A stretch of 51,236 nt of DNA. It comes from an uncultured Flaviramulus sp. GTDB lineage: Bacteria > Bacteroidota > Bacteroidia > Flavobacteriales > Flavobacteriaceae. The translations under genes were made by a program, and so were the position numbers. Positions within the stretch are counted from its first letter, which is position 1. Each line of letters starts with the position of its first letter. Positions 1 through 9,515 of the stretch are shown here, in pieces. The DNA is taken from contig CANKVS010000029.1 of NCBI GenBank assembly GCA_947487155.1, positions 1 to 51,236 on the forward strand, read 5' to 3'. The notes under the pieces were generated by a model. That model had not been told where the DNA came from. It made no database searches and saw nothing but the letters and a program-made list of their open reading frames with translations.

Positions 1-96
1 GATTTTACGGAAGAATTAAATATGGAAATAATCAAGGAGATAGTTGTGATTTGCGATGGAGATCCTAGCAAATCACAGCTATTTAGTTCTGCTTAG
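1..96 (+). CDS. possible 3' end of a gene entering from the left edge
   Basis: An open frame runs from the first base to a TAG at 94-96 and would give a 31-residue C-terminal tail containing EIIKEIVVICDGDPSKSQ. I do not recognise it and its start lies outside the window. The opposite strand has early stops here. The 166 bases between this stop and the next gene are AT-rich and show no clear gene. It could equally be non-coding sequence that happens to be open. Confidence 0.25.
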   Translation, partial: DFTEELNMEIIKEIVVICDGDPSKSQLFSSA

Positions 97-262
97 AACT
101 CTTCCGAACACTTATGTTTAAAAAATCTGACAGGTCTTTTTAATTTCACTTAAATATAATTATAGATTATGACAAATTATGATGGTTTAGCAATATCTAA
201 ATAAATCCATAAACTTTTATTGTTTTTTTAATTAAGTTTACAAGGCTACAGTTATTATAGAA

Positions 263-940
263 ATGTTTAAACCGATAGTAAATCTATTCTTCCCAAAAGT
301 ATGTTACGCTTGTCTTGATATATTGAGCGACAACACAGATACTATTTGTATAAATTGCAGACATGATTTACCTGTAACTAATTTTCATTTTGATGATAAT
401 GATGCCGTTAAAAATGTACTTTACGGGCGCGCAATAGTTGAAAACGGAACAGCATTATTTCGTTTTGAAAAAAAAGGACTCGTACAGAAACTTATACACG
501 GATTAAAATATAAAGGCTACGAAAACATTGGTACTTTCTTAGGTAATTGGCTAGGTGGCGAGTTAAAAACCATAACGAGTTATAATGCTATTGATATTGT
601 AATTCCTGTGCCTCTACATAAAAACAAACTTAAAAAAAGAGGATATAATCAAGTTGCAAAATTTGGGCAACAAATTGCAAAATCTTTAAATGTTACCTAT
701 AAGGAAGATGTGCTTATAAAAATCACCCATACAACATCGCAAGTAAACAAAAAACGATTGGCACGTTGGACAAACAGTGAAGAACTATTTGCTTTACAAA
801 ATGAAGCTTCAATTAAAAACAAACATATTCTTTTGGTTGACGACCTAATAACTACAGGTGCAACATTAGAAGCTTGCAGCTTAGTATTAAACCAAGTAAA
901 AAATGTAAAAATAAGTATTGCAACTATGGCAATAGCGTAA
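263..940 (+). CDS. comF: ComF family phosphoribosyltransferase-like protein
   Basis: The protein (225 aa) has the ComF layout: an N-terminal zinc-finger-like cluster C14-x2-C17 ... C29-x2-C32, a middle VIPVPLHKNKLKKRGYNQ segment typical of the family, and a C-terminal PRPP-binding loop ILLVDDLITTGAT near residues 191-203. ComF is known in other bacteria as a cytoplasmic protein needed for DNA uptake during transformation, working with the ComFA helicase and primosomal proteins. Here it stands alone, with no competence genes nearby, so its role in this organism is inferred from the family only. The ATG at 263 starts directly with the conserved MFKPIVNLFFP segment. The 130-base gap to the next gene holds a weak AT-rich inverted repeat. 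Confidence 0.9.
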   Translation: MFKPIVNLFFPKVCYACLDILSDNTDTICINCRHDLPVTNFHFDDNDAVKNVLYGRAIVENGTALFRFEKKGLVQKLIHGLKYKGYENIGTFLGNWLGGELKTITSYNAIDIVIPVPLHKNKLKKRGYNQVAKFGQQIAKSLNVTYKEDVLIKITHTTSQVNKKRLARWTNSEELFALQNEASIKNKHILLVDDLITTGATLEACSLVLNQVKNVKISIATMAIA

Positions 941-997
941 GTTATTAGTCGTTAAAATTATGTAGGTTTGCTAAAAATTTAAAAAGTAATAATGAAA

Positions 998-1027
998 ATA
1001 TCTGCTTTTAAATTATAAAACAGATAT
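998..1027. repeat. AT-rich inverted repeat downstream of comF
   Basis: ATATCTG at 998-1004 pairs with CAGATAT at 1021-1027, and an inner TTTTA/TAAAA extends the stem past one bulged base. No T-tract follows, so it is at best a weak transcription stop or a chance structure. Confidence 0.3.
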
Positions 1028-1070
1028 AACGATTTACCTATTACAATTAAAAAACCATATTAAATAGCGC

Positions 1071-2681
1071 ATGAAAAAACTCCTTTTAAATCTTCTTTTA
1101 GGTATATTTTTAAGCCTAGTTATTATAAATTGTGCCAATAGAGGTCGACCAGAGGGAGGACCTAAAGACATTGCTCCTCCTGCTATTGTTAAGTCTTCTC
1201 CCGAAAATTACACCACTAATTTTACAAATAAAGAAATTGAAATTGTTTTTGACGAATACATTAAAATTAAAGACATAAAAAAGCAGCTAATTATTTCGCC
1301 TCCAATGACATGGGATCCAGATATAACCCCACTTGGAAGTGCTAGTAAGACGATTAAAATTAAAATTAACGATACGCTTGAAGCAAATACCACCTATGCT
1401 TTTAACTTTGGAAATAGCATTACCGATAATAATGAAGGCAACCCATTCCCGTATTATAGATATGTATTTTCTACAGGCGATTATATCGATTCGCTTTCTG
1501 TAAAAGGGCAAATAATTGACGCTGTAAAAAGAGAAACCGAAACCTTTGTTTCTGTAGCATTATATGAAGTGGATTCTACATTTACCGATTCTATAATTTA
1601 CAAACAAACCCCAAAATACATCACCAACACATTAGATAGTTTAACCACATTTTCTATTGATAATATTAAAGCTGGCAAATACATGCTTATGGCTATAAAA
1701 GATAACAACGGTGATAATAAATTTCAGCAAAAAACAGATCAAATAGCCTTTCATAAAAACTTTATTGAAGTGCCAACAGACTCATTATATACTTTAAAAT
1801 TATTTTCTGAAGCATTAGATTTTAATGCTATTAGGCCGCGTTTAATTTCTGGTGAAAAAATTGTTTTTGGTTATGAAGGCGATTATAAAGACATGAAAAT
1901 TAAAATATTATCTGATGTGCCCGAAGAATTTGTATCGAGAGTTACAAAAGATAAAAAAACAGATTCACTTTATTATTGGTACAAACCCAGATTAGAGGTA
2001 GACTCACTTCTTTTTAGGGTAACACACCCAACATTTAAAAAAGATTTCACAGCCCGCATTAGTGAACAAGAGCGAGATTCGTTAACCATTGTAGCCTCTC
2101 CTAGTGGTAATATAGACTACGACGAAGCTTTTAAGATTACTGGAAGCACGCCTTTTACTGTTTTTGATGAAACCAAAATTAGCATTATGGACAAAGATTC
2201 TGTTAACGTAGATTTTACAACTAAGTTTGATTCGATTACAAATACATACGATTTTAATTTTAACAAAACGGCAGACAACTCTTATCAAATACAAGTGTTA
2301 CCAGAGGCATTTGAAGGTTTTTTTGAAAACAAAAATGACACTTTAAATTATTCAATTAAAACTAAAAAAGAATCTGAAAGCAATTTAAGAATTGATTTAA
2401 AAAATGCTATTTATCCAGTTATTGTTCAACTTACTGATAAGAATGGAGAAGTAAAATTAGAACAATATGTTACCGAAGAAAGGCTTATAGATTTTTTAAA
2501 TATTGAACCCGGTAAATATTTTTTACAAGTTGTTTTTGACACCAACGGAAACAGAAAATATGATACAGGGAGTTATCTTAAAAAAATACAACCTGAACGT
2601 ATAAGTCTTTTACCAAGTAAAGACGATGACGATATTAGAGGAGGGTGGGATTATATTTGGCCTATTAATCTATTAGATTAA
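1071..2681 (+). CDS. Ig-like (SbsA-type) domain lipoprotein
   Basis: A 536-aa envelope lipoprotein. The N-terminus has a hydrophobic signal ending in the lipobox cysteine C21, followed by the family sequence GGPKDIAPP and a bacterial Ig-like domain with the EIEIVFDEYIKIKD strand, at roughly residues 35-135. Further beta-sandwich repeats follow to the C-terminus, which ends in a conserved WDYIWPI segment. The residues after C21 (ANRG) are not acidic, so it lacks the surface-export signal seen on the lipoproteins of the SusD locus in this window and may face the periplasm. Its function is unknown. The last 17 bases overlap the 3' end of the convergent amidohydrolase gene. Confidence 0.85.
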   Translation: MKKLLLNLLLGIFLSLVIINCANRGRPEGGPKDIAPPAIVKSSPENYTTNFTNKEIEIVFDEYIKIKDIKKQLIISPPMTWDPDITPLGSASKTIKIKINDTLEANTTYAFNFGNSITDNNEGNPFPYYRYVFSTGDYIDSLSVKGQIIDAVKRETETFVSVALYEVDSTFTDSIIYKQTPKYITNTLDSLTTFSIDNIKAGKYMLMAIKDNNGDNKFQQKTDQIAFHKNFIEVPTDSLYTLKLFSEALDFNAIRPRLISGEKIVFGYEGDYKDMKIKILSDVPEEFVSRVTKDKKTDSLYYWYKPRLEVDSLLFRVTHPTFKKDFTARISEQERDSLTIVASPSGNIDYDEAFKITGSTPFTVFDETKISIMDKDSVNVDFTTKFDSITNTYDFNFNKTADNSYQIQVLPEAFEGFFENKNDTLNYSIKTKKESESNLRIDLKNAIYPVIVQLTDKNGEVKLEQYVTEERLIDFLNIEPGKYFLQVVFDTNGNRKYDTGSYLKKIQPERISLLPSKDDDDIRGGWDYIWPINLLD

Positions 2682-3444
2682 AATCGTCCTTATCATTTAA
2701 AAATTTTAGTTTATTTCTGTAAAGTTCAATATGTCGTTTTTCTAAAGTAATAACTTCGGTTTGCTCTTTAAAAGGTATTATGGATGTTATACCATTTCCT
2801 AAAACATCGTAAGCTGCCGAATGCCCTGAATATTCAATATTTACGCCATCTATTCCTACTCTATTTACACCAATACAATAACTCATATTTTCTATAGCAC
2901 GCGCTTTTAACAAGGCATCCCAAGCCGAAATTCTTGGTTTTGGCCAGTTGGCAACATAAATTAAAACATCATAATTCTGGGTGTTTCTTGCCCAAACAGG
3001 AAAGCGTAAATCGTAACAAATTAAAGGACAAATTTTCCATCCTTTATAGTTTATAATCACTTTTTTTGTACCCGCAGTAAACACTTTTTCTTCACCAACA
3101 AGCGTAAAACAATGTCGCTTATCATACGTTTTTACACTACCAGAAGGTTCAACAAAAAGTAAGCGATTATAATAGTTATTGTTTTCTGAAATAATGATAC
3201 TGCCAACAACTGCAACATCAAACTTTAATGCAATTTCCTTCATCCATTCAACGGTTTTACCTTGCATCGTTTCTGAAACTGCGGAAGCATTCATAGTAAA
3301 ACCTGTTGTAAACATCTCTGGCAAAATAATAACATCAACAGGGTTGATATTTTTAATTTTTTCTGAAAAATTATTTCTATTCTCGCTTGGATTCTCCCAA
3401 ACTAAATCTGATTGAATTATGGCTACTTTTAATTGATCTTGCAT
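2665..3444 (-). CDS. nitrilase-superfamily amidohydrolase (YafV/Nit2-like omega-amidase)
   Basis: A 259-aa cytoplasmic carbon-nitrogen hydrolase. The catalytic triad of the nitrilase fold is visible: E43 in IILPEMFTTGF, K109 in YDKRHCF and C143 in PLICYDLRFP. The YafV/Nit2 branch hydrolyses omega-amides such as alpha-ketoglutaramate, the product left when glutamine is used as an amino donor. The gene starts 2 bases after the stop of an aminotransferase in the same direction. This pairing matches the known glutamine transaminase/omega-amidase route, in which removing the ketoacid amide drives transamination, often for methionine salvage. The substrate is inferred from family and neighbour, not proven. 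It overlaps the upstream convergent lipoprotein gene by 17 bases at its 3' end. Confidence 0.88.
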   Translation of the reverse strand: MQDQLKVAIIQSDLVWENPSENRNNFSEKIKNINPVDVIILPEMFTTGFTMNASAVSETMQGKTVEWMKEIALKFDVAVVGSIIISENNNYYNRLLFVEPSGSVKTYDKRHCFTLVGEEKVFTAGTKKVIINYKGWKICPLICYDLRFPVWARNTQNYDVLIYVANWPKPRISAWDALLKARAIENMSYCIGVNRVGIDGVNIEYSGHSAAYDVLGNGITSIIPFKEQTEVITLEKRHIELYRNKLKFLNDKDDFNLID

Positions 3445-3446
3445 AA

Positions 3447-4589
3447 TTATATGGTGTTTAAAATATGGGCAGCGCGCTTTAACGTATCATCTTTTTTTGC
3501 AAAACAAAACCGAAGGATTTTACCATTAAACGCGTTATTATAAAAAACGGATATGGGTATTGAAGCTAATTTATTTTCAATGGTTAAACGTTTAGCAAAA
3601 TCGACATCGTTTTCTTGAGTAATTTTTGAATAATCTAAAAGCTGAAAATATGTACCTTTTGATGGTTTAAATTTAAACCTGGAATCTTTTATTAAACTTA
3701 AAAATAAATCTCTTTTTTCTTGATAAAACGTAGATAATTCTAAATAATGTTTGGTTTCTTTTAAATATTCAGTCAGTGCTATTTGCGTTGGATGGTTTAC
3801 GCAAAACACATTATACTGATGTACTTTTCTAAACTCGTCCATAAGTGCTTTTGGTGCACAACAATAGCCTGTTCGCCAACCTGTATTATGAAACGTTTTC
3901 CCAAAAGAAGCCACCACAAAGCTTCTAGATTTTAAATCGGGAAACAAACAGGCGCTTTGATGCTTTTCATCATCAAAAACAATATGCTCGTAAACCTCAT
4001 CACTTAAAACCATAATATCTGTTCCTTTGGTTAAAGCTTGCAATTGAAGCATGTCCTTTTCAGAAAAAATAGTGCCAATTGGGTTTTGGGGTGTATTAAT
4101 AATCATCATTTTAGTACGATTATTAATTTTTGCTTTCACAGCATTCCAATCGACTTTAAAATTAGGTGATTTAAGTTCGATAGAAATTGTTTTTCCTCTG
4201 TTTAATTCTATCGCTGGTTCGTAACAATCGTAAACGGGACGAAAAACAATAACTTCATCGTTTGGTTTTATAAACGTTGAAATAACACTAAAAATAGCTT
4301 GAGTAGCACTAGCAGTTATCGTAATTTCAGTTTCAGGATGATAACTTGTTTTATAAAGTACATTAAATTTATTGGCTATCGCTTCCCTTAATGCTATACT
4401 CCCTTGCATAGGTGCATATTGATTATGGCCTGAATGCATTGCCTTGGTAACTAAATCTATAAGTTTTTTATCCATTTTAAAATCTGGAAACCCTTGAGAT
4501 AAGTTTATAGCGTTGTGCTTTTTAGCCAAAGCACCCATAATAGTAAAAATTGTAGTTCCTACATTAGGAAGTTTAGAAATATGCTGCAT
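3447..4589 (-). CDS. methionine/glutamine-type aminotransferase (YbdL/KAT family)
   Basis: A 380-aa class I/II PLP-dependent aminotransferase. Family signs are NLSQGFPDF near the start (residues 29-37), the NPQNPIGTIF-type loop near 166-175, SDEVYEHI near 196-203, the Schiff-base lysine K231 in SFGKTFHNTGW, and a C-terminal arginine segment KILRFCFAKKDD. The sequence is closest in pattern to YbdL-type methionine aminotransferases and kynurenine/glutamine transaminases, which move the amino group between methionine, glutamine and 2-oxo acids. It is followed after 2 bases by the omega-amidase gene, so the two form a likely two-gene operon that recycles methionine from its ketoacid with glutamine as donor. 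The exact substrate choice is inferred. Confidence 0.9.
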   Translation of the reverse strand: MQHISKLPNVGTTIFTIMGALAKKHNAINLSQGFPDFKMDKKLIDLVTKAMHSGHNQYAPMQGSIALREAIANKFNVLYKTSYHPETEITITASATQAIFSVISTFIKPNDEVIVFRPVYDCYEPAIELNRGKTISIELKSPNFKVDWNAVKAKINNRTKMMIINTPQNPIGTIFSEKDMLQLQALTKGTDIMVLSDEVYEHIVFDDEKHQSACLFPDLKSRSFVVASFGKTFHNTGWRTGYCCAPKALMDEFRKVHQYNVFCVNHPTQIALTEYLKETKHYLELSTFYQEKRDLFLSLIKDSRFKFKPSKGTYFQLLDYSKITQENDVDFAKRLTIENKLASIPISVFYNNAFNGKILRFCFAKKDDTLKRAAHILNTI

Positions 4590-4650
4590 GGGCTAAAGAT
4601 ACTGACTTCTTTATACAATTTGAGCAACAATTTGAAAGGAAATAATTGAA

Positions 4651-5346
4651 TTAAACCCCTAGAACTTTTAATAATTCCTGCTTATAAGTTCTTCCAATAG
4701 GAATTTTATTCGCTCTAACATAAATGGTGTTTCCCGAAATTTTATCCACAAATTTGCTGTTTATTATATACGATTTATGAACTTGTACAAACTGATTCTC
4801 TGGAAGTTTAGCTGTCCAGTTTTTTAAAGAATCTATATAGGATAGTTTTTGAGTTTCAGTAACCACGGTTATATAATTTCTATCAGATTCAATAAATAAT
4901 ATAGCGTTTAAAGTAAGTTTATGAAGCGTTTTATCTACATTTAAAAAAATCGTTTCTTCTGTGTCTTCAACAATAGAACTCTTTACTGTTTCTATACGAC
5001 TTTTAGCTTTATTAATGGCTTTTAAAAAGCGATTGAACGAAAACGGCTTTACAAGATAATCAACAATAGTATCGAGTTCAAAACTACTAACGGCATAATC
5101 AGGATACGCTGTTGTTATTATAATTGCTGGCGGATTTTTAATGGTTTTAATAAAATCTAACCCAGACATATCGGGTAAATTAATATCTAAAAAAACAACA
5201 TCAATATTATTATTTGCATTTAAAAATGAATTTGCTTCAATAGCAGCTTTAAAAGTATTAACCAAAGTGAGACTTGGTATTTTATTAATAAAACTTTTTA
5301 AAATTCTTTGTGCCGGAATTTCATCTTCTATTATAATACAATTCAT
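4651..5346 (-). CDS. LytTR-family response regulator
   Basis: A 231-aa two-component response regulator. The receiver domain covers about residues 1-120, with the acidic pocket E7/D8, the phosphorylation site D54 in VVFLDINLPDMSG, and a conserved lysine in YLVKPFSF. The C-terminal half is a LytTR DNA-binding domain, recognised by ILFIESDRNYITV and FVQVHKSYIIN. It presumably acts on genes elsewhere, since no target is evident here. Its ATG overlaps the stop of the upstream histidine kinase gene by 4 bases (ATGA), indicating translational coupling and a cognate pair. Confidence 0.93.
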   Translation of the reverse strand: MNCIIIEDEIPAQRILKSFINKIPSLTLVNTFKAAIEANSFLNANNNIDVVFLDINLPDMSGLDFIKTIKNPPAIIITTAYPDYAVSSFELDTIVDYLVKPFSFNRFLKAINKAKSRIETVKSSIVEDTEETIFLNVDKTLHKLTLNAILFIESDRNYITVVTETQKLSYIDSLKNWTAKLPENQFVQVHKSYIINSKFVDKISGNTIYVRANKIPIGRTYKQELLKVLGV

Positions 5347-6314
5347 TTTAAATTCAATTTTAGAGACACTTTAAATGTTTCAACTTTATCAATTTTAAAA
5401 GAGCAGCTATTTTTATAAATAAGCTCTAATCGTTTTTCTAGATTTTGCAGGCCTATTTTAAAATCAGTTGTACTTACTTTTTTGGCATCAAAATCGTTTT
5501 CGCAAATACATTCTAAAACCGTATTTTCAACTGTTATATCAATTGAAATTTTGCTATTTAAAGTACTGTGTTTAAATGCATTTTCTATAATTGTTATTAA
5601 AAGTAACGGTGCTATTTTATGATTGAACGAATCGATATTTTTTTTATAATGAATTTGTTTTACACCTTCAGTCCGTAGCTTTTGAAACTTCATATAATTA
5701 TCTATAAACTGAATTTCTTTTTCTAATGAAATTGTTTTAGCGTTGCTCTCGTACAGCACGTGTTTTAAATTATCAGATAACATTAAAACAAGCTCTGGTG
5801 TTTCTTTTGGTTTTTCTAATGCATAGGAGTAAATGGTATTTAGGTTGTTAAACAACACATGCGGATTTATTTGCGATTTTAAGAATTTAAGTTCCATTTC
5901 TACATGTTCTTTTTTTATAAGCTCTACTTCCTCTTGCTTCTCTGTAAAACGATATAGCATCCATATAAACGAAAAGAAAATTAAAGGCACCAATGATTGC
6001 CACAAATAATCGCTTAAACATTTAACAATACTACAACCGCATTGAGCAAATGCATAACAATACAATTGAGTTGCTAAAAATGAAATAACCGCAAACACAA
6101 AAACATACAGTATGTATAACTTCTTTTTAACAAAAAAGGGGAGTAAGAAAAAGTTGTTTAAGTACACAATAATGACCAAAAGTGACACATATTGTAAAAA
6201 CGGGTTTTCTTTCCAATAAAAATTGGAAAACAAAAAAAGAGACACAAACACAAAGAGCATCCAAAAGAGGATATGGACTAAAATTTGCGAAATAAGCTTG
6301 TTTACTAAAACCAT
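5343..6314 (-). CDS. LytS/YehU-type sensor histidine kinase
   Basis: A 323-aa membrane sensor. About four hydrophobic segments lie in residues 1-120, followed by a charged helix and the His_kinase (LytS-type) core LKSQINPHVLFNNLNTIYSY, whose histidine in NPH is the phosphorylation site. A degenerate HATPase region follows with IIENAFKHS as the N box. There is no recognisable extracellular sensor domain, so the signal may be sensed within the membrane. It partners the LytTR regulator through a 4-base gene overlap. The upstream region (6315-6774) lies between it and the SusCD locus. Confidence 0.92.
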   Translation of the reverse strand: MVLVNKLISQILVHILFWMLFVFVSLFLFSNFYWKENPFLQYVSLLVIIVYLNNFFLLPFFVKKKLYILYVFVFAVISFLATQLYCYAFAQCGCSIVKCLSDYLWQSLVPLIFFSFIWMLYRFTEKQEEVELIKKEHVEMELKFLKSQINPHVLFNNLNTIYSYALEKPKETPELVLMLSDNLKHVLYESNAKTISLEKEIQFIDNYMKFQKLRTEGVKQIHYKKNIDSFNHKIAPLLLITIIENAFKHSTLNSKISIDITVENTVLECICENDFDAKKVSTTDFKIGLQNLEKRLELIYKNSCSFKIDKVETFKVSLKLNLK

Positions 6315-6774
6315 TTATAGTTGGAAAATAATTAGAAAAGTTAAAACCATCAAATAATATGTACAAAAATCAGTTTTGTAGTTACCAACGTTCAAAATAA
6401 AAAATTGATACAACCTTGAAATTGCATTAGTAAGCTTAATAAAGGAGATACATCTATCATTTCGCTTTATTTAAAATCACACATAAAAGTTGAGAACATA
6501 TGTATAAAAATTAAAACCCAATAATTTTACTAGAAAGAATATTAGATTATTTTGATTTTGTTTCTCACAAAACGGAAACACAAAACGGAAAATGAAAGGA
6601 AAGATGGATTAAAATATAACAAAAAAGAAAATCGCCTGAAAATTGCTTTTCAGGCGATCTTTTTTAATTTATCAATTTTTAAAAATCAGATAAATTTCGT
6701 CTTCCAACATTAAGCCCTTATGTAGGGTCATTCAATGCTAAAAATAATAGCAGTGTACAAAATATTTGCATTAT
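6315..6774. other. intergenic region between the LytS kinase gene and the SusCD locus
   Basis: No gene is supported in these 460 bases. They hold the terminator at 6631-6658, which closes the locus to the right, and a short direct repeat CACAAAACGGAAA (two copies between about 6567 and 6592). The promoter of the kinase gene probably lies near its left end, but I could not pick a convincing box. Confidence 0.6.
6631..6658 (-). terminator. intrinsic terminator of the SusCD operon
   Basis: A perfect 12-bp stem (6631-6642 with 6647-6658) encloses the loop TTGC. On the minus strand it is followed by a T-rich run (TTTCTTTTTT), and on the plus strand by CTTTTTT, so it can work in both directions. 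It lies 117 bases past the stop of the last gene of the SusCD operon. Confidence 0.9.
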
Positions 6775-8271
6775 TTATTCAACAAAAAATTCCATTTCTG
6801 CAAGTGCTGTTCTTTTATGGTCAATATGATTTGTTATTGCTCTGTAACGTACATATCTATATGCCTCCACAGAGTTAATTACCTCGCCATATGGTGCTGT
6901 AACTCCATTAAAACTATTAGGCGTTTCAGAATCATGAATTAGTACCCACCCTTTGTCTATAGATTCAGTTTCCCAACCAGAATCGTAAGAAACCAAAGTG
7001 GTTTCTGCATCAGTTAGGTCATTAATTCCCCATAATTGATATCTTTTTACATTTCTTTCTTGGCAACAACTTGTTCGTGGCCATAACTTAATACCCTTAA
7101 GCACTGTAGGGATTCCAAAATCTAAAGTAAAATGGTGACCAAATTCAGCAGGACTATTACCAAAAGAATGATAATAATTACCTGTTGAGCCATCAAATAA
7201 AAGTTCAACAGATCCTCCAAAATGTTCTCCAGATTCATCCGTAGGCAATAAAATTCTGGCTATTCCACTACTAGGAAATTTAGATAAGGACTGCCCTTGA
7301 TATACACCACCAAAACCATTACCAGATGTATTAGATACCAAAAGTGTAAAATCTTGCCCAGTTTCTAAACCATCAATCACAATAGATCCGTTTATATCTG
7401 AAGATGATACGCTAGTTCTTTTTTCCTCTCCTCCAGAAGTATAGACTGCTGTAACCACAATATCTAAATTATCGCTATTAGTCCAATTTGCAATTGTACC
7501 CCCAACCCCAGGAGAAAGAGTAACTGTTTGTAAAATAAGTGATAAGTCTAAAGGAAGGGTTAGTTCAACCCAATTTGATTCAAACATATCAATGGACGTT
7601 TCCGTGTTTCTTTCTTCATCAAAAGATGTAGGTACAAAGGCTGATAAATACTCTATTTTCTCATTAGGATCTAAATTGAGTAAAGATGTTTCAGAATCTT
7701 CGGGTGAAGCGTCTAGCACAACTTCTTCTCCAGAAGTATTGATAAATCTTATGCGACTTCCTCTTTCAAGGCTGTTACTAGGATTCCATACAATTATACC
7801 ATTAGAGCCATCAAAAACTAAGTTTCTAATGGTTCTAGGAGATAATCTGTTTTTGTAATCTTCTCCATAAGAGGTAGCAAAAGTTCTAGAAGTCACTGAT
7901 GAATTGTTATCTCCGTCTTTAGTGAAGATTGTAAACTCATATGTACGTTCCTCTAAATTAGGAACGATTAAATCAACCCTTTGCGTCGTTTCGCTATTCT
8001 TTGTGAATGGAAAACTAACATTGTCATTGCCATTATTATAACTCACAACAAACTCAGTAACACTAAAGGCATTGGTTACAAAAGCACTTAACTGAATTCT
8101 TCCATCACCTGCAAAACTATAAATAGAATCTATTCTTGTGGTATAAAGTATTTCTCCCTCTTCCAGATACTCTCTGTAGTTTTCATCTATATCTTCACAT
8201 GATACCACAGCTACTAGAACTACTAGAGCTAGAAGCATCAATGCTTTTATATTTAGTTTATAACGATTCAT
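6775..8271 (-). CDS. DUF4998-like surface lipoprotein with C-terminal F5/8-type C-like domain
   Basis: A 498-aa lipoprotein and the last gene of the SusCD operon. The signal peptide ends at lipobox C25, followed at once by EDIDE, the acidic surface-export signal of Bacteroidota lipoproteins, so it is probably on the outer face of the cell. The first two-thirds are fibronectin-like repeats resembling DUF4998. The last ~160 residues (FGGSVELLFDGSTG ... HHFTLDFG ... KRYQLWGIND) look like a discoidin/F5-8 type C jelly roll, a fold that often binds carbohydrate. Together with the DUF5000-type lipoprotein upstream it likely forms the glycan-capture surface working with SusD. The ligand is unknown, and no glycoside hydrolase is encoded in this operon. 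Confidence 0.85.
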   Translation of the reverse strand: MNRYKLNIKALMLLALVVLVAVVSCEDIDENYREYLEEGEILYTTRIDSIYSFAGDGRIQLSAFVTNAFSVTEFVVSYNNGNDNVSFPFTKNSETTQRVDLIVPNLEERTYEFTIFTKDGDNNSSVTSRTFATSYGEDYKNRLSPRTIRNLVFDGSNGIIVWNPSNSLERGSRIRFINTSGEEVVLDASPEDSETSLLNLDPNEKIEYLSAFVPTSFDEERNTETSIDMFESNWVELTLPLDLSLILQTVTLSPGVGGTIANWTNSDNLDIVVTAVYTSGGEEKRTSVSSSDINGSIVIDGLETGQDFTLLVSNTSGNGFGGVYQGQSLSKFPSSGIARILLPTDESGEHFGGSVELLFDGSTGNYYHSFGNSPAEFGHHFTLDFGIPTVLKGIKLWPRTSCCQERNVKRYQLWGINDLTDAETTLVSYDSGWETESIDKGWVLIHDSETPNSFNGVTAPYGEVINSVEAYRYVRYRAITNHIDHKRTALAEMEFFVE

Positions 8272-8283
8272 ATTCTATTTTTT

Positions 8284-9495
8284 TTAATTATTTATTTCTC
8301 CAAAGGCCGTAAACTCTCCTATATGGGCAGCACTTGCCGTAAACACTTTATTGATTCTGATACGAACATATCGAATTAAAGGACGATCAGTAATACTAAA
8401 CTCATGTTCTTCACCCAAATCTGCCGTAATTCTATCCTCATCTGTTAAAAGTCCAGGTTCCAAACCAGAAGGCTTTACCGAAGTTGCAGAATATAATAAG
8501 GTCCATTCGTCCCAATCACCACTTTGACTAGGTGGATCCTTTCTGCCGAAAACTTCATATTCTTCTGGATTACCATGATTAAATGCATACTCTCTAGCAC
8601 TATCTGACCCTACTCTATGATTAATGACAATTCTGCTTACATAGGCCTCTACTCCCAAATCTATGGCGATGGATACTGGAAGTGGGCTAGCACTAGTAGT
8701 ATGAACATAATTACTAACGCCATGTTCATCATCAAAAAGGCTTGTATGACGTCCTGCAAAATTTTCCCAACCAGAAGATGGACCATTGTCCAACGGAACA
8801 ACTTGCATTAACGATTTATCTAAACGTTCTTCTTTAACAGGGGTTAGTTTTTTATCAGGAGTATCAGGATAAACCTCTGCAGTATTTCCATATTGATCTC
8901 GTATTGAAACTTTAAAAGCTTGAGGTACAGATTCTCTATCTCTAAGTGAAAAATCACTTTGCTCCGCTTGAGAATATATAGTTTCAGTAATTTCTAGGCT
9001 TCCAGTTTCATTCTCGGCAAAAATCTCAAAGGCCAAAGGTGCTTTAGTCACGTTTTTCCATGATATATTTACACCTGAATATGTTTCAACTATGCTCAAT
9101 GAATTAGCTGCTACTTGAACAACAGGATCCAATGGAACTTCAGTAAAAGCGACTCCTGCGGATTGATTCTCTGATCTATCCACTGTAAAAATATCTACTG
9201 TTTTAGGTTGAGTGTCTCCATAACCTTCTATACGCATAGTATTGGTAAATGCAGAGGCTCTTACTTCAGAGTTTTCTCCGTTACTATCAATATATACTGC
9301 CTTTACATACAATACGTCTTTGCCAGAAGGCACATTATATGAAATATCAAAGCCTCCATTAATAGGAGTTACGCTTAAATTTGAAATATCTTCAGGAGCT
9401 TCATTATCGGTCACAATAGGACCATTAACATCTTCTTCACACCCTATATTAAATAATATAAGACAAATTGTCAATAGTTTTAATACGTTTTTCAT
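8284..9495 (-). CDS. DUF4959/DUF5126/DUF5000-type surface glycan-binding lipoprotein
   Basis: A 403-aa lipoprotein. I start it at 9495 (MKNVLKLLTICLILF) because the lipoprotein signal begins there, an AAAAGAG purine stretch lies just upstream, and an earlier in-frame ATG at 9522 would overlap the susD stop. Lipobox C19 is followed by EEDV, a surface-export signal. The order resembles proteins with an N-terminal DUF4959 Fn3-like domain (EAPEDISNLSVTPINGGFDI), a middle DUF5126 domain and a C-terminal DUF5000 jelly roll (AIDLGVEAYVSRIVINHR ... EYEVFGRKD ... IRYVRIRI). Such proteins sit in SusCD operons as accessory glycan-binding lipoproteins. Spacing to susD is 20 bases and to the next lipoprotein gene 12 bases. 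Confidence 0.87.
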   Translation of the reverse strand: MKNVLKLLTICLILFNIGCEEDVNGPIVTDNEAPEDISNLSVTPINGGFDISYNVPSGKDVLYVKAVYIDSNGENSEVRASAFTNTMRIEGYGDTQPKTVDIFTVDRSENQSAGVAFTEVPLDPVVQVAANSLSIVETYSGVNISWKNVTKAPLAFEIFAENETGSLEITETIYSQAEQSDFSLRDRESVPQAFKVSIRDQYGNTAEVYPDTPDKKLTPVKEERLDKSLMQVVPLDNGPSSGWENFAGRHTSLFDDEHGVSNYVHTTSASPLPVSIAIDLGVEAYVSRIVINHRVGSDSAREYAFNHGNPEEYEVFGRKDPPSQSGDWDEWTLLYSATSVKPSGLEPGLLTDEDRITADLGEEHEFSITDRPLIRYVRIRINKVFTASAAHIGEFTAFGEINN

Positions 9496-9515
9496 AATAC
9501 TCTTTTTTAAAATTA

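Noticed and set aside
2665..2681. Equal 17-base convergent overlaps at 2665-2681 and 30829-30845 as a shared signal
   Set aside because: The sequences differ and short convergent overlaps are common in compact genomes; the equal length is probably chance.
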